From NCBI RefSeq assembly GCF_016793225.1, contig NZ_JAEUMN010000005.1:1-54882 (forward strand): a stretch of 54,882 bases of DNA, in the 5' to 3' direction. The notes beneath the pieces were generated by a model. That model was given only the letters and a program-made list of their open reading frames with translations. It was not told the DNA's origin and ran no database searches. Below are positions 45,503-53,590 of this stretch, one piece after another. The DNA comes from Phenylobacterium sp. (GTDB lineage: Bacteria > Pseudomonadota > Alphaproteobacteria > Caulobacterales > Caulobacteraceae). The position numbers were made by a program, and so were the translations under genes. Every line of letters starts with the position of its first letter. The stretch's first letter is position 1.

Positions 45503-45547
45503 GTGGTCTGGTGGACAGGTCCAATAATGGACAATCCTGCAGACCAC
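45503..45547. promoter_or_regulatory. Nested palindrome and direct repeat between PNPOx-like and MocR genes
   Basis: The outer arms are GTGGTCTG (45503-45510) and CAGACCAC (45540-45547), perfectly complementary. Inside are direct repeats TGGACA at 45512-45517 and 45528-45533, and a perfect palindrome GTCCA-ATAA-TGGAC at 45519-45532. It lies 13 bases before the regulator's start. It is the likely operator of the MocR regulator. Confidence 0.65.
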
Positions 45548-45560
45548 TTCGGGAGGGACG

Positions 45561-46994
45561 GTGAGCTGGTCCGAGGTGTATCCGTGGCGTGAGCCGGACC
45601 CCGGCGGCCCGGTGATCCGCCAGGTCTACGAGCAGGTGCGCGCCGCCATCCACGACGGCGCCCTGAAGCCGGGCGGCCGTCTGCCGTCCAGCCGCGACCT
45701 CGCGCAGCGGCTCGGCGTCGCGCGCGCCTCGGTGGTGGCGGCGTACGACCAGCTGCTGGCCGAGGGCTACGCCGAGGGGCGCCAGGGCTCGGGCACCTAC
45801 GTGAGCGGCGACCTGTCTGGCGTGGTCGACGTGCGGCCGGCGCCGGCGCCCGCGCCGCCATCGGACGCCGCCGAGGCCGAGCTCGGCTTCGGTCCCCTCT
45901 CGCCCGCGTCGCAGACCTTCTCGAACGGTCGCACCCTGATGGACGCCCGCGCCCTGGACGCCTGGTCGAAGTCCACCCGCCGGGCCCTGCGGCACCTGGA
46001 CCCCGTCCACTTCGGCTACAGCGAGGCGGCGGGCGACGCGCGGCTGCGCGCGGCGGTGGCCGACTACCTGCGGGCGGCGCGCGGCGTCGTCTGCGCGCCC
46101 GACCAGGTGATCCTGACCTCCGGCGCCCAGCAGGCGACCGACCTGGCGCTCCGCACGCTGCTGCGGCGGGGCGACGAGGTGTGGCTGGAGGACCCGGGCT
46201 ACGCGCCCACCTGGCACGCGGCCGAGCGGGCGGGCGCGGCGGCCGTGCCGGTGCCGGTCGACCGGCACGGCCTCGTGGTCCAGGCGGGGATCGACAGGGC
46301 GCCGCGGGCGCGCGCCTGCTTCGTCACGCCGTCGCACCAGTTTCCGTACGGCGTCGCCATGTCGATGGCGCGGCGGCTCGAGCTGGCCGCCTGGGCGCGG
46401 TCGGCGGGCGCCTGGGTGATCGAGGACGACTATGCGGCCGAGTTCCGGTACGCGGGCGCGCCGTTGCCCTCGCTCCAGGGCCTCGATGGCGGCGAGCGGG
46501 TCGTCTATGTGGGCACCTTCAACAAGTCGATCTTCCCGGGCATCCGCCTGGGCTACATCGTAGCCCCGCGCGAGCTGGTCGCGCCGCTCTCGGCCATGCG
46601 CCGGCTCACCGACCGCCAGCCGCCGACCATCACCCAGGCGATCACCCTGGATTTCATGGAGAGCGGCCAGTTCGCCGCCCACATCCGCCGCCGACGCCTG
46701 GCCTACCGGGCCCAGCGGGACGCCCTGGCCGAGGCGCTCGAGCGGCGCCTGGGCCACCTGCTGGCCGTCGACGTCCCGCCCCAGGGCATGCACCTGATCG
46801 CCTACTTGAAGGACGGACGGTCCGACGTCGATGTCGAGGCGCGCGCCCTGGACCACGGCGTGACGGCCCGCGCGATCAGCCCCCTTTTCCACGACGAGAC
46901 GCCCAGACGCGGGCTGCTCCTCGGCTTCACGGGCTTCCCGGTGAGCGCGATGGCGCCCGGCGTCGCGAGGCTGGCCGCGGTGCTGGAGGCCTGA
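45561..46994 (+). CDS. MocR/PdxR-type transcriptional regulator with aminotransferase domain
   Basis: A 477-residue GntR-family fusion. The N-terminal winged helix (QVYEQVRAAIHDGALKPGGRLPSSRDLAQRLGVARASVVAAYDQL) spans about residues 15-75. After a linker, a fold-type-I aminotransferase domain follows, with the PLP-Lys in YVGTFNKSIFPGIRLGYI near residue 318 and WVIEDDYAAEFRY. PLP-sensing is expected from family members such as PdxR. It starts at GTG 45561 and is divergent from the PNPOx-like gene, a likely regulated partner. Confidence 0.93.
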   Translation: MSWSEVYPWREPDPGGPVIRQVYEQVRAAIHDGALKPGGRLPSSRDLAQRLGVARASVVAAYDQLLAEGYAEGRQGSGTYVSGDLSGVVDVRPAPAPAPPSDAAEAELGFGPLSPASQTFSNGRTLMDARALDAWSKSTRRALRHLDPVHFGYSEAAGDARLRAAVADYLRAARGVVCAPDQVILTSGAQQATDLALRTLLRRGDEVWLEDPGYAPTWHAAERAGAAAVPVPVDRHGLVVQAGIDRAPRARACFVTPSHQFPYGVAMSMARRLELAAWARSAGAWVIEDDYAAEFRYAGAPLPSLQGLDGGERVVYVGTFNKSIFPGIRLGYIVAPRELVAPLSAMRRLTDRQPPTITQAITLDFMESGQFAAHIRRRRLAYRAQRDALAEALERRLGHLLAVDVPPQGMHLIAYLKDGRSDVDVEARALDHGVTARAISPLFHDETPRRGLLLGFTGFPVSAMAPGVARLAAVLEA

Positions 46995-47024
46995 GAGCCC
47001 GCCGGACGTCCGGCTCGGCCGGCG

Positions 47025-47903
47025 TCAGGTCCGGGGCTTCGGGGCGCGCATGCGCATCAGGCCTTCCTGGGCGCAGCTCGCCACGAGGGCCCCGTCCGAC
47101 GCGCGGTAGATGTAGCCCAGGTTGAAGCCGCGGCCGCCGGAGGCCGAGGGGCTCTCCTGCACATAGAGGTGCCAGTCGTTGAAGTCGGTCGGCCGGTGGA
47201 ACCACATGGCGTGGTCCAGGCTGGCCGACATGAAGCCCGGCGTGCGCCAGCTCACGCCGTGCGGCCGGATCGAGGTGCCCAGGAGGCTCATGTCCGAGGC
47301 GTAGGCCAGCACCACCTGGTGCATGTGGGCGTCGGCGCCGATCGGATGGCGGGCGCGGAACCACACCTCCTGGCGCGGCTCGCGGGGCTCGGGCGCGGCG
47401 CTGTCCCAGCGCTCGCCCACGGTGCGCATCTCGATGGGCTGGGCCTTGTCGATCCAGTCCAGTTCCTCGGGCGGCGGGTTCGGGTTCATCCGCCGGCGCA
47501 CCGCCTGGTCGTCCTCGACCTCGTCCCATCCGGGCGCCGCGGGCATGTCGGACTGGTGCTCGTAGCCCTGCTCGTCCACCTGGAACGAGGCCGCGAGGTT
47601 GAAGATCTGCTGGCCCTTCTGCACCGCGATCACCCGCCGCGTGGTGAAGCTGCCGCCGTCGCGGCTGCGGTCCACCTCGAAGATGATCGGGATCGAAGGA
47701 TCGCCCGGCCGGATGAAGTAGCAGTGCAGCGAGTGGCAGGCCCGCGCGTCCACCGTCTCGTAGGCCGCCAGCAGCGACTGGGCGATCACCTGGCCGCCGT
47801 AGATGCGCTGGCGCGTGCGCTCGTCGTCGGGCGTGAAGCCGCGGAACAGGTTCACCTCGAGCCGTTCCAGCTTGAGGGTGTCCACGAGGGTCTGGCTGTC
47901 CAT
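47025..47903 (-). CDS. tesB: Acyl-CoA thioesterase II, copy 1
   Basis: A 292-residue double-hotdog thioesterase that hydrolyses medium- and long-chain acyl-CoA. VNLFRGFTPDDERTRQRIYGGQVIAQSLLAAYETV is the typical N terminus. Asp in SLDHAMWFHRPTDF, Ser in ESPSAS and Gln in CAQEGLMRMR form the TesB catalytic trio. It is separated by 62 bases from a close paralogue in the same direction. ATG 47903 is the natural start; the long frame running upstream is spurious. Confidence 0.95.
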   Translation of the reverse strand: MDSQTLVDTLKLERLEVNLFRGFTPDDERTRQRIYGGQVIAQSLLAAYETVDARACHSLHCYFIRPGDPSIPIIFEVDRSRDGGSFTTRRVIAVQKGQQIFNLAASFQVDEQGYEHQSDMPAAPGWDEVEDDQAVRRRMNPNPPPEELDWIDKAQPIEMRTVGERWDSAAPEPREPRQEVWFRARHPIGADAHMHQVVLAYASDMSLLGTSIRPHGVSWRTPGFMSASLDHAMWFHRPTDFNDWHLYVQESPSASGGRGFNLGYIYRASDGALVASCAQEGLMRMRAPKPRT

Positions 47904-47965
47904 GACCGCGCCTATGCTGCAGTGCGAAAGGCTCGGCTGATACGCCCCGGCGGGGGCGTCGGCAA

Positions 47966-48859
47966 CTAGGTCGGCTTGCGCATCCGCATCAGCCCCTCCT
48001 GCGCCACGGAGGCGACCAGCGTCCCGTCCTCGGCGTAGATCGCCCCCCGGATCAGCCCGCGGCCGTCCGAGGCCGAGGGGCTGTCGTGGACGTAGAGGTG
48101 CCACTGGTTGAAGTCGGTGGGGCGGTGGAACCACATGGCGTGGTCCAGGCTGGCCGACTGGAAGCCCGGCGTCTGCCAGTGCACCGCATAGGGGCGCATG
48201 GCGGTCGACAGCAGGTTCATGTCGGACGCGTAGGCGAGGATCACCTGGTGCATGTGCGGGTCGTCGCCGATGGGCGTCGCGCACCGGAACCAGTTCTGCG
48301 CCACGGGCTCCTTGGGCTTCCCGTCCCGCCAGTACGAGCGCGCGTCCTGCGAGCGCATCTCGATCGGCTGCGGCCGGGACAGCCAGCGCTTCGCCTCCTC
48401 GGGCGCGTGCTTCATGGCCTCCTTCAGCATCTCCATCTGGTCGGGCAGCTCGGACCAGTGCGGTCCGGGCGGCATCGGCGACTGGTGGCTGAAGCCCTCC
48501 TCCGGGTCCTTGAACGAGGCGGCGAGGTTGAAGATCTGCTTGCCGTGCTGGACGGCGATGACGCGCCGCGTGGTGAAGCTGCCGCCGTCGCGCGAGCGGT
48601 CCACCTCGAAGACGATCGGCACGGTGGGGTCGCCCGGCCGGATGAAATAGCAGTGCATCGAGTGGCAGACGCGCGCCTCGATGGTCTCGTAGGCCGCCAG
48701 CAGCGACTGGGCGATCACCTGGCCGCCGAAGATCCGCCCCGGCCGGTTGTCGGGCGACGTTCCGCGGAACAGGTTCTCCTCGATCCGCTCCAGCTGCAGC
48801 GTCTCGACCAGGGTCTCGTCCTGGGCTTCGTCTTCGGGGGCGATGGGCGTATCGGTCAT
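47966..48859 (-). CDS. tesB: Acyl-CoA thioesterase II, copy 2
   Basis: A 297-residue TesB-type thioesterase, roughly 60 percent identical by eye to the gene at 47025. It has the same landmarks: NLFRGTSPDNRPGRIFGGQVIAQSLLAAYETI, SLDHAMWFHRPTDFNQWHLYVHDSPSAS and AQEGLMRMR. The N terminus is longer and acidic (MTDTPIAPEDEAQDETLVETL) and the middle carries an inserted LPDQMEMLKEAMKHAPEEAKRWL segment. The pair is a tandem duplication that may have split chain-length specificity. Confidence 0.95.
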   Translation of the reverse strand: MTDTPIAPEDEAQDETLVETLQLERIEENLFRGTSPDNRPGRIFGGQVIAQSLLAAYETIEARVCHSMHCYFIRPGDPTVPIVFEVDRSRDGGSFTTRRVIAVQHGKQIFNLAASFKDPEEGFSHQSPMPPGPHWSELPDQMEMLKEAMKHAPEEAKRWLSRPQPIEMRSQDARSYWRDGKPKEPVAQNWFRCATPIGDDPHMHQVILAYASDMNLLSTAMRPYAVHWQTPGFQSASLDHAMWFHRPTDFNQWHLYVHDSPSASDGRGLIRGAIYAEDGTLVASVAQEGLMRMRKPT

Positions 48860-48935
48860 CGGCGCCGCTTACGCGCCCGGCCGCAGTCGGGCAAGGTGTT
48901 GCCTCGCAGGCGCAAGCATCATCATCCTCCCCACG

Positions 48936-49547
48936 ATGGACAACCCTGGCGACAGCTATACGCCCGTCTGGCGCACGCCGCTGGCCATGGCGCTGCTCGC
49001 CTGGATGGGGCTGGCGATCGGCGCGATCGTCGGCGTCTGGCGCGGGCTGGAGACGCTGCCCCCCGGCGTCGTCCTGGGGCTGGCGGCGGGCCTGCTCGTG
49101 GCCTGCCCCGTGCTGCTGCTGATCTGGTCGTTCTGGACGATGATGCGCGATCCGGTCACGGGGTGGATCGCGCCCTCGGCCCTCCTGGCGTTCCTGGGCG
49201 GCATGGTGCCCGCCTGGGGTCCGCTGCTCGACGCCGGAGTGCGGCTGAACTTCGAGAGCCATCGGCCCACCTACGAGGCCGTCGTCGCCGACGCGGCGGC
49301 CGGCCGGCTCGCGCGCCTCTCCGCGGCGCCCGGCGGCTGGGTGGAAGAGGACCGCGATGGCCTGCGCTTCCGTTACCGGGGCGGACGGCCCGAGCGGATC
49401 GACTTCATCTGGGCGCGCAACGCCTACATCGAGGCCGGCGTGCGCTACAACGCCCGCCCCTGCCGCCCCACCCCGCGCATGAAGTGCCTCGGCGCCGGCC
49501 TGCCCCTCGCCAACGGCTACAGCCACTACGTCCTGCTGCGGCCGTGA
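48936..49547 (+). CDS. Membrane protein of unknown function
   Basis: A 203-residue protein with three hydrophobic helices near residues 14-35, 44-68 and 80-100 (LAMALLAWMGLAIGAIVGVW, VVLGLAAGLLVACPVLLLIW, ALLAFLGGMVPAWGPLLDA). A soluble C-terminal domain (~100 residues) contains FESHRPTYEAVVADAAAG, RYRGGRPERIDFIWARNAYIEAGVRYN and a Cys-containing CRPTPRMKCLGAGLP. No family is recognised. It lies upstream of trmD in the same direction with a 42-base gap. Confidence 0.7.
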   Translation: MDNPGDSYTPVWRTPLAMALLAWMGLAIGAIVGVWRGLETLPPGVVLGLAAGLLVACPVLLLIWSFWTMMRDPVTGWIAPSALLAFLGGMVPAWGPLLDAGVRLNFESHRPTYEAVVADAAAGRLARLSAAPGGWVEEDRDGLRFRYRGGRPERIDFIWARNAYIEAGVRYNARPCRPTPRMKCLGAGLPLANGYSHYVLLRP

Positions 49548-49589
49548 GCCCTTGACCTCGCGCCGGCTTCCGCGCCCTAGGAAGCCGCC

Positions 49590-50315
49590 ATGTCGTTCGA
49601 CTGCACCGTGCTGACCATGTTCCCGGAGGCGTTTCCGGGGCCGCTGGGCGTCTCGCTCATCGGCACGGCGTGGCGCGAGGCCGCGCTGTGGACGCTGGAA
49701 ACGGTGGACATCCGGGGCTTTTCCACAGATAAGCGCGGCTTCCTGGACGACACCCCTGCGGGTGGCGGTCCGGGGCAGGTGATGCGGGCCGACGTGATCG
49801 CCTCCGCGCTCGACAGCGTGGAGCGGCGCGAACGCCCGCTTTTGTACATGAGCGCCCGGGGTCGCCCCATCACCCAGGCGCGCGTGAAAGCGTGGGCTTC
49901 CGGCCCGGGACTGATCGTCCTGTGCGGGCGGTTCGAGGGGGTGGACCAGCGGGTGCTCGACGCCCGCGGGTTCGAGGAGGTCGCGATCGGAGACGCGGTC
50001 CTCGCCGGTGGCGAGGCGGCGGCCATGGTGGCGATCGAGGCGTGCGTACGGCTGGTCCCGGGTGTGCTGGGGCAGGCCGAGAGTCTGAGTGAAGAGTCCT
50101 TCGAGGACGGGCTTCTCGAACATCCGCAGTACACGCGACCGCGGACGTTCGAGGGGATCGACATCCCGGAGATCCTGCTGAGCGGCCATCACGCGGAAAT
50201 CCGCAAGTGGCGGCAGGCGCAGCGGGAAAGCGTCACGCGGGAACGGCGACCCGATTTGTGGGCCGCCAGGACCGCCAATCAACAGGCAAAGGGCGCCCCC
50301 AGATCCAAAGGGTAA
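49590..50315 (+). CDS. trmD: tRNA (guanine(37)-N1)-methyltransferase
   Basis: A 241-residue SPOUT methyltransferase that makes m1G37 to prevent frameshifting. [66 protein letters not shown]-type text carries the DDxPAGGGxGM-like loop; [17 protein letters not shown] and [26 protein letters not shown] form the SAM knot. It is followed by rplS after 20 bases. Normally both sit after rimM, but here that partner is at 35918-36424 on the other strand. Confidence 0.98.
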   Translation: MSFDCTVLTMFPEAFPGPLGVSLIGTAWREAALWTLETVDIRGFSTDKRGFLDDTPAGGGPGQVMRADVIASALDSVERRERPLLYMSARGRPITQARVKAWASGPGLIVLCGRFEGVDQRVLDARGFEEVAIGDAVLAGGEAAAMVAIEACVRLVPGVLGQAESLSEESFEDGLLEHPQYTRPRTFEGIDIPEILLSGHHAEIRKWRQAQRESVTRERRPDLWAARTANQQAKGAPRSKG

Positions 50316-50335
50316 GCCCAGTAAGGACAAGACCG

Positions 50336-50728
50336 ATGAACGTGATCGAACAGCTGCGCAAGGAAGAGGCCGACCGCCTCCTGGCCACGCGCAAGGTCCC
50401 CGAGTTCCGCCCCGGCGACACGGTGCGCGTGAACGTGAAGATCAAGGAAGGCGAGCGCGAGCGCGTCCAGGCCTACGAGGGCGTCTGCATCGCCCGCTCG
50501 GGCCAGGGCATCGACGAGAGCTTCACCGTCCGCAAGATTTCCTTCGGCGAGGGCGTGGAGCGGGTGTTCCCGATCCTGTCGCCGATGATCGAGAGCATCG
50601 AGGTGAAGCGCCGCGGCGTCGTGCGCCGCGCCAAGCTCTATTACCTCCGCGACCGCCGCGGTAAGAGCGCCCGCATCGCCGAGCGCCAGATGACGGCGGC
50701 GAAGGAAGAGGCGCCCGCGGGCGACTGA
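50336..50728 (+). CDS. rplS: 50S ribosomal protein L19
   Basis: A 130-residue L19, which sits at the 30S-50S interface. [16 protein letters not shown] at the start, [33 protein letters not shown] and [39 protein letters not shown] are diagnostic. ATG 50336 follows a GTAAGGACAAG stretch. It pairs with trmD and ends at a strong hairpin. Confidence 0.98.
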   Translation: MNVIEQLRKEEADRLLATRKVPEFRPGDTVRVNVKIKEGERERVQAYEGVCIARSGQGIDESFTVRKISFGEGVERVFPILSPMIESIEVKRRGVVRRAKLYYLRDRRGKSARIAERQMTAAKEEAPAGD

Positions 50729-50757
50729 CGCAGCCCTCACAGCTCCAGACAGCAAAA

Positions 50758-50783
50758 CGGCGGCTCGAGCCCTCGAGCCGCCG
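50758..50783. terminator. Bidirectional terminator of rplS and the PEP-CTERM gene
   Basis: A perfect 12-bp stem, CGGCGGCTCGAG and CTCGAGCCGCCG, with a two-base loop. The minus-strand side is followed by TTTTGCTG, so it serves that direction best. Confidence 0.8.
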
Positions 50784-50809
50784 TCTTCGTGTCATCCCTG
50801 CAGAACGAA

Positions 50810-50840
50810 CGACGCCCCGGCCTGCAAGGTCGGGGCGTCG
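50810..50840 (-). terminator. Second hairpin downstream of the PEP-CTERM gene
   Basis: CGACGCCCCG (50810-50819) pairs with CGGGGCGTCG (50831-50840), loop of 11 bases, 20 bases beyond the stop codon of the minus-strand gene. Confidence 0.55.
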
Positions 50841-50859
50841 CCGCCGTCGGAAATGTGGA

Positions 50860-51657
50860 TCAGGCGAAGGCGAACCTGCGCCGCGCGCCGCGCAGGAGAG
50901 CGCCGACGCCGCCGAAGCCCATCAGCATCATGGCCCAGGTCGAGGGCTCGGGCACCCCCGCGCTGATGCTGTCGACATTGCTGGCGATCAGGGCCGGGTT
51001 GCCGTTGTCGAACTCGAGGATCACCCGGTTCGGGTTGTAGCCGGTGACCGTGGCCCCGAACTCCACCTGCGTGTCGTTGTAGGGCAGCGAGACGCCGGCG
51101 AGCAGCGAACTGGCGGCCCCGATCGCCGTGGCGTTGACGTTCCCGGACGAACCGCCTTCACCGCCCCCGTGCGGCCCCGCATTGCCCTGAACCAGGCCGA
51201 TGGGGTTGATGCCCTGGTCGTTCGTCGCGAACGCCGCGAACGAGCCGCGATACTCGCCGATGTAGCCGCCGCCCGGGTTGGACAGCACATAGTTGATGGC
51301 GTTGGTGAACAGCTGCCCCGTGGTGGCGTCGCTGCCGAGGCCGTCCTGGAAGTCGCCGTTGAACAGCACGACGTTGCCGGAGACATAGGCCTTCACGTTG
51401 GCGGCGGCCGTCGCCGAGAGCCCAACGCCGAAGCTGCTGCCGTCCCGCGTGTAGACGAAGGCGTCATAGCTGTTCAGGAAGCCGGACGTGGCCAGTTGGG
51501 CGTCGCTGACGTACGTCACGCTGTGGCCCAGCCCGGTGTACCAGCTGCCGATGTTGTTCTGGCCGAAGATGGCGAGATTGGCGGCGGAGGCGCTGGACGC
51601 GACCCCGGCGGCCAGAGCCACGGCGGCGGCGGCGGCCGTAAACTTACCCCAGGTCAT
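50860..51657 (-). CDS. Exported protein with PEPxxWA-CTERM sorting signal
   Basis: A 265-residue protein with signal peptide MTWGKFTAAAAAVALAAGVASSASA. The C terminus is VPEPSTWAMMLMGFGGVGALLRGARRR, a PEPxxWA motif, membrane helix and Arg cluster, the sorting signal processed by an exosortase-like system. The mature region contains LAIFGQNNIGSWYTGLGHSVTYVSDAQL and NGDFQDGLGSDATTGQL, a pattern suggestive of a class I glutamine-amidotransferase-like fold, but no catalytic Cys is visible. ATG 51657 has AAGGGGA six bases upstream. No exosortase gene is in the window. Confidence 0.8.
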   Translation of the reverse strand: MTWGKFTAAAAAVALAAGVASSASAANLAIFGQNNIGSWYTGLGHSVTYVSDAQLATSGFLNSYDAFVYTRDGSSFGVGLSATAAANVKAYVSGNVVLFNGDFQDGLGSDATTGQLFTNAINYVLSNPGGGYIGEYRGSFAAFATNDQGINPIGLVQGNAGPHGGGEGGSSGNVNATAIGAASSLLAGVSLPYNDTQVEFGATVTGYNPNRVILEFDNGNPALIASNVDSISAGVPEPSTWAMMLMGFGGVGALLRGARRRFAFA

Positions 51658-51783
51658 TGTATTCCCCTTTTGTACCGGCCGGCCAACGGGTCGGCGCCCA
51701 CATGACGTCACCAGACGCCTTTGGCGACTCTTCCACAACGCAGTTCGCCCAACGGGGGATTCCAAGCGCCGCCACAACCTCGG

Positions 51784-52677
51784 TCAGTCTGCGGCGTAGT
51801 CAGCGAGCTCGCGGGCCAGGTGGTCGAACATCAGCCGCATGCGCGGGCTGCCCCGCAGCGTCTCGTGCATGCAGATCCAGATCTCCAGCTTGAAGGAGAA
51901 GAGGTCCGGAAGCACCGGCGTGAGGCCGAAGCGCCGGCCGATCTGGCGCTGGCATGCGCCGATCCCGAAGCCCGCCTTCAGCGCCGCGAGCTGGGCCACG
52001 TCGTTGTCGGTCCGCAGGGCGAAGAGGTCGCGCGTGATCGGCCGTCCCACCGACAGGTCGTTAACCATGGCGGGGAACTGCCGGTCGAAGCCGATCAGGG
52101 TATGGTCCGCGAGCTCGTCCAGCGAAGCCGGGGCGCCCTTGCGCTCCAGGTAACCGGGCGCGGCGTGGAAGCCGATCGTCAGCTCGCCCACCTTCTTCGC
52201 CACCAGGCTGTTCTGGGTGGGCCGCCCCATGCGCACCGCCACGTCGGCGTCGCGGCGGCTCAGGTCCTCGTTCCTGTTCGAGAGCACCAGCTCCACGTCG
52301 ATGCCCGGATTCGCGGTCCGGAACCGGGTCAGGATCTCGGGCAGCACCTCGATGCCGATGATGTCGCTGGCGGCCACGCGCACCACGCCGCCTTCGCCGC
52401 TGGCGACCCCCGAGGCGTCCCGCCCCGCCGCCTCCGCCGCCGCGGCCATGTCGGCCAGGTGCGGGCGGAAGGCCAGCGCCAGGTCGGTGGGCTGCAGCCC
52501 GCGCGGGCTGCGCAGGAACAGCGGCGCCCCGAGCTGCCGCTCAAGCTGGTCGATGTGCCGGCCCAGCGTGGGCTGGGTGAGCCGCCGCAGCCGCGCGGCC
52601 GCCGAGAAGCTGCCCGCCTCCAGCACCGCGTGCAGGCTCTGCAGAAGGTCCCAGTCCAGCGCTCCAGGCATGCGCAT
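51784..52677 (-). CDS. LysR family transcriptional regulator
   Basis: A 297-residue LTTR. The HTH is LLQSLHAVLEAGSFSAAARLRRLTQPTLGRHIDQLERQLG (residues ~11-50). The effector domain carries VRVAASDIIGIEVLPEILTRFRTANPGIDVEL and RRDADVAVRMGRP. A C-terminal IWICMHETLRGSPRMRLMFDHLARELA is the usual closing part. Its target is unclear: no divergent partner is adjacent, and upstream is repeat-filled intergenic DNA. ATG 52677 and 52671 are both possible starts. Confidence 0.92.
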   Translation of the reverse strand: MRMPGALDWDLLQSLHAVLEAGSFSAAARLRRLTQPTLGRHIDQLERQLGAPLFLRSPRGLQPTDLALAFRPHLADMAAAAEAAGRDASGVASGEGGVVRVAASDIIGIEVLPEILTRFRTANPGIDVELVLSNRNEDLSRRDADVAVRMGRPTQNSLVAKKVGELTIGFHAAPGYLERKGAPASLDELADHTLIGFDRQFPAMVNDLSVGRPITRDLFALRTDNDVAQLAALKAGFGIGACQRQIGRRFGLTPVLPDLFSFKLEIWICMHETLRGSPRMRLMFDHLARELADYAAD

Positions 52678-52754
52678 ATGAAGACCTGTTCCGCCGCAAA
52701 CGGCAATTCCGGCCAGAGCGGGAGTTGCGGCGAGAGGTTCCGTCCCAAACCCTT

Positions 52755-52899
52755 GTCATCCCGGTTTCGCCGCAGGCGAACACCGGGACCCATAGACTCC
52801 GCGGGTCCGGAAGGGGCGCGGCGGTGACGCTGGCGGGCCGCCACGGCGATCGGGCGCGTATGGGTCCCGGTGTTCCGCTTTCGCGGAAACCGGGATGAC
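52755..52899. repeat. Inverted repeat of two hairpin-forming arms
   Basis: The left arm, 52755-52795, reads GTCATCCCGGTTTCGCC... and the right arm, 52859-52899, is its near-complement, ending ...GGAAACCGGGATGAC. Each arm folds alone (CCCGGT with ACCGGG). The 60-base centre is unremarkable. It lies between the LysR gene and the next repeat. Confidence 0.75.
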
Positions 52900-52980
52900 A
52901 GCTGAAAGGGTGGGAGCGTTGTGGATGATCGGGTGTCGAGGGGAGGCGCTCGTGGGGGTCCGGGCTCGACTCAAAGTCTC

Positions 52981-53097
52981 CGACCGTCCCGGCGAATGCC
53001 GGGGCCCAGATCCATGGGCGCGGTGGTGGTGGGAAGGCCTGTGGAACCCGCTTCCGAGCCCTTCCATCTGGATCCCGGCATTCGCCGGGATGGTCGG
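52981..53097. repeat. Second inverted repeat of two hairpin-forming arms
   Basis: The left arm CGACCGTCCCGGCGAATGCC... (52981-53017) matches the complement of the right arm CCATCTGGATCCCGGCATTC... (53064-53097). Each arm folds alone: CCCGGCGAATGCCGGG is a near-palindrome. It is a different family from the repeat at 52755. Together they occupy the 440-base gap between the LysR gene and the small gene at 53118; no gene is supported there. Confidence 0.75.
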
Positions 53098-53117
53098 GCC
53101 GGGGCGTTCGGACGGCG

Positions 53118-53393
53118 TCAGGGATCGTAGATGATGAGCGCGCAGCCCCACTTCAGCGCGGTCTCGTAGGCGGCGCGGAAGTCCTCGGGCAGGGCGGGCA
53201 GGTCGATCACCTCGGCGGTCCGGAGGACCGCGATCTCGCGCCACCCCTGGTTCTCGAGGTCGGCGACCGCCACGGCGCGGGCGGCCTCCTCGTCGTTCCC
53301 GGCCGCAAACGCCAGGATGGTCAGCGGCGCCGGCGCTCCCGCCTCCACCGCCTCCAGCGTCACCACGAACATCCCCGGCGGCGTCTCGTCCAT
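53118..53393 (-). CDS. Small hypothetical protein
   Basis: A 91-residue protein of unrecognised family. It starts MDETPPGMFVVTLEAVEAG and contains a helical stretch with EEAARAVAVADLENQGWREIAVLRTAEVIDLP and AAYETALKWGCALIIYDP at the end. No signal peptide or membrane helix is seen. Codon use looks native. The helix-strand pattern is compatible with a small alpha/beta fold, but no function can be proposed. Confidence 0.6.
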   Translation of the reverse strand: MDETPPGMFVVTLEAVEAGAPAPLTILAFAAGNDEEAARAVAVADLENQGWREIAVLRTAEVIDLPALPEDFRAAYETALKWGCALIIYDP

Positions 53394-53581
53394 CCGTGAT
53401 GGTTATCCGGCGATCCGGGCCCCAGGGGAAGCAAGCCTGCCGACCTTCTCCGGGCCCTCCGCGGGGCCCGCGAGGCACATCGCGCCCTGGCGCCATTCCC
53501 CCGCCCGAGGCAGGAAATTGCTGCGGCTGCGCACAATCTGCGGCGTTGCAGCACTAGACGTGCGCGCCTGCGCCGCCCTAC
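53394..53581 (+). promoter_or_regulatory. leuC upstream region
   Basis: This 188-base region separates the small minus-strand gene from leuC and should contain both promoters. No attenuator-like leader peptide rich in Leu codons was recognised. A slightly AT-rich stretch lies near 53508-53535. Nothing else stands out. Confidence 0.35.
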
Positions 53582-53590
53582 ATGCCGCCC

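Noticed and set aside
47025-50330. Very long minus-strand frame (about 1,100 codons)
   Set aside because: Only the 3' part (tesB copy 1) is real. The remainder is antisense to trmD and to the membrane protein and runs out of frame through tesB copy 2; long antisense frames are common at ~70 percent GC.
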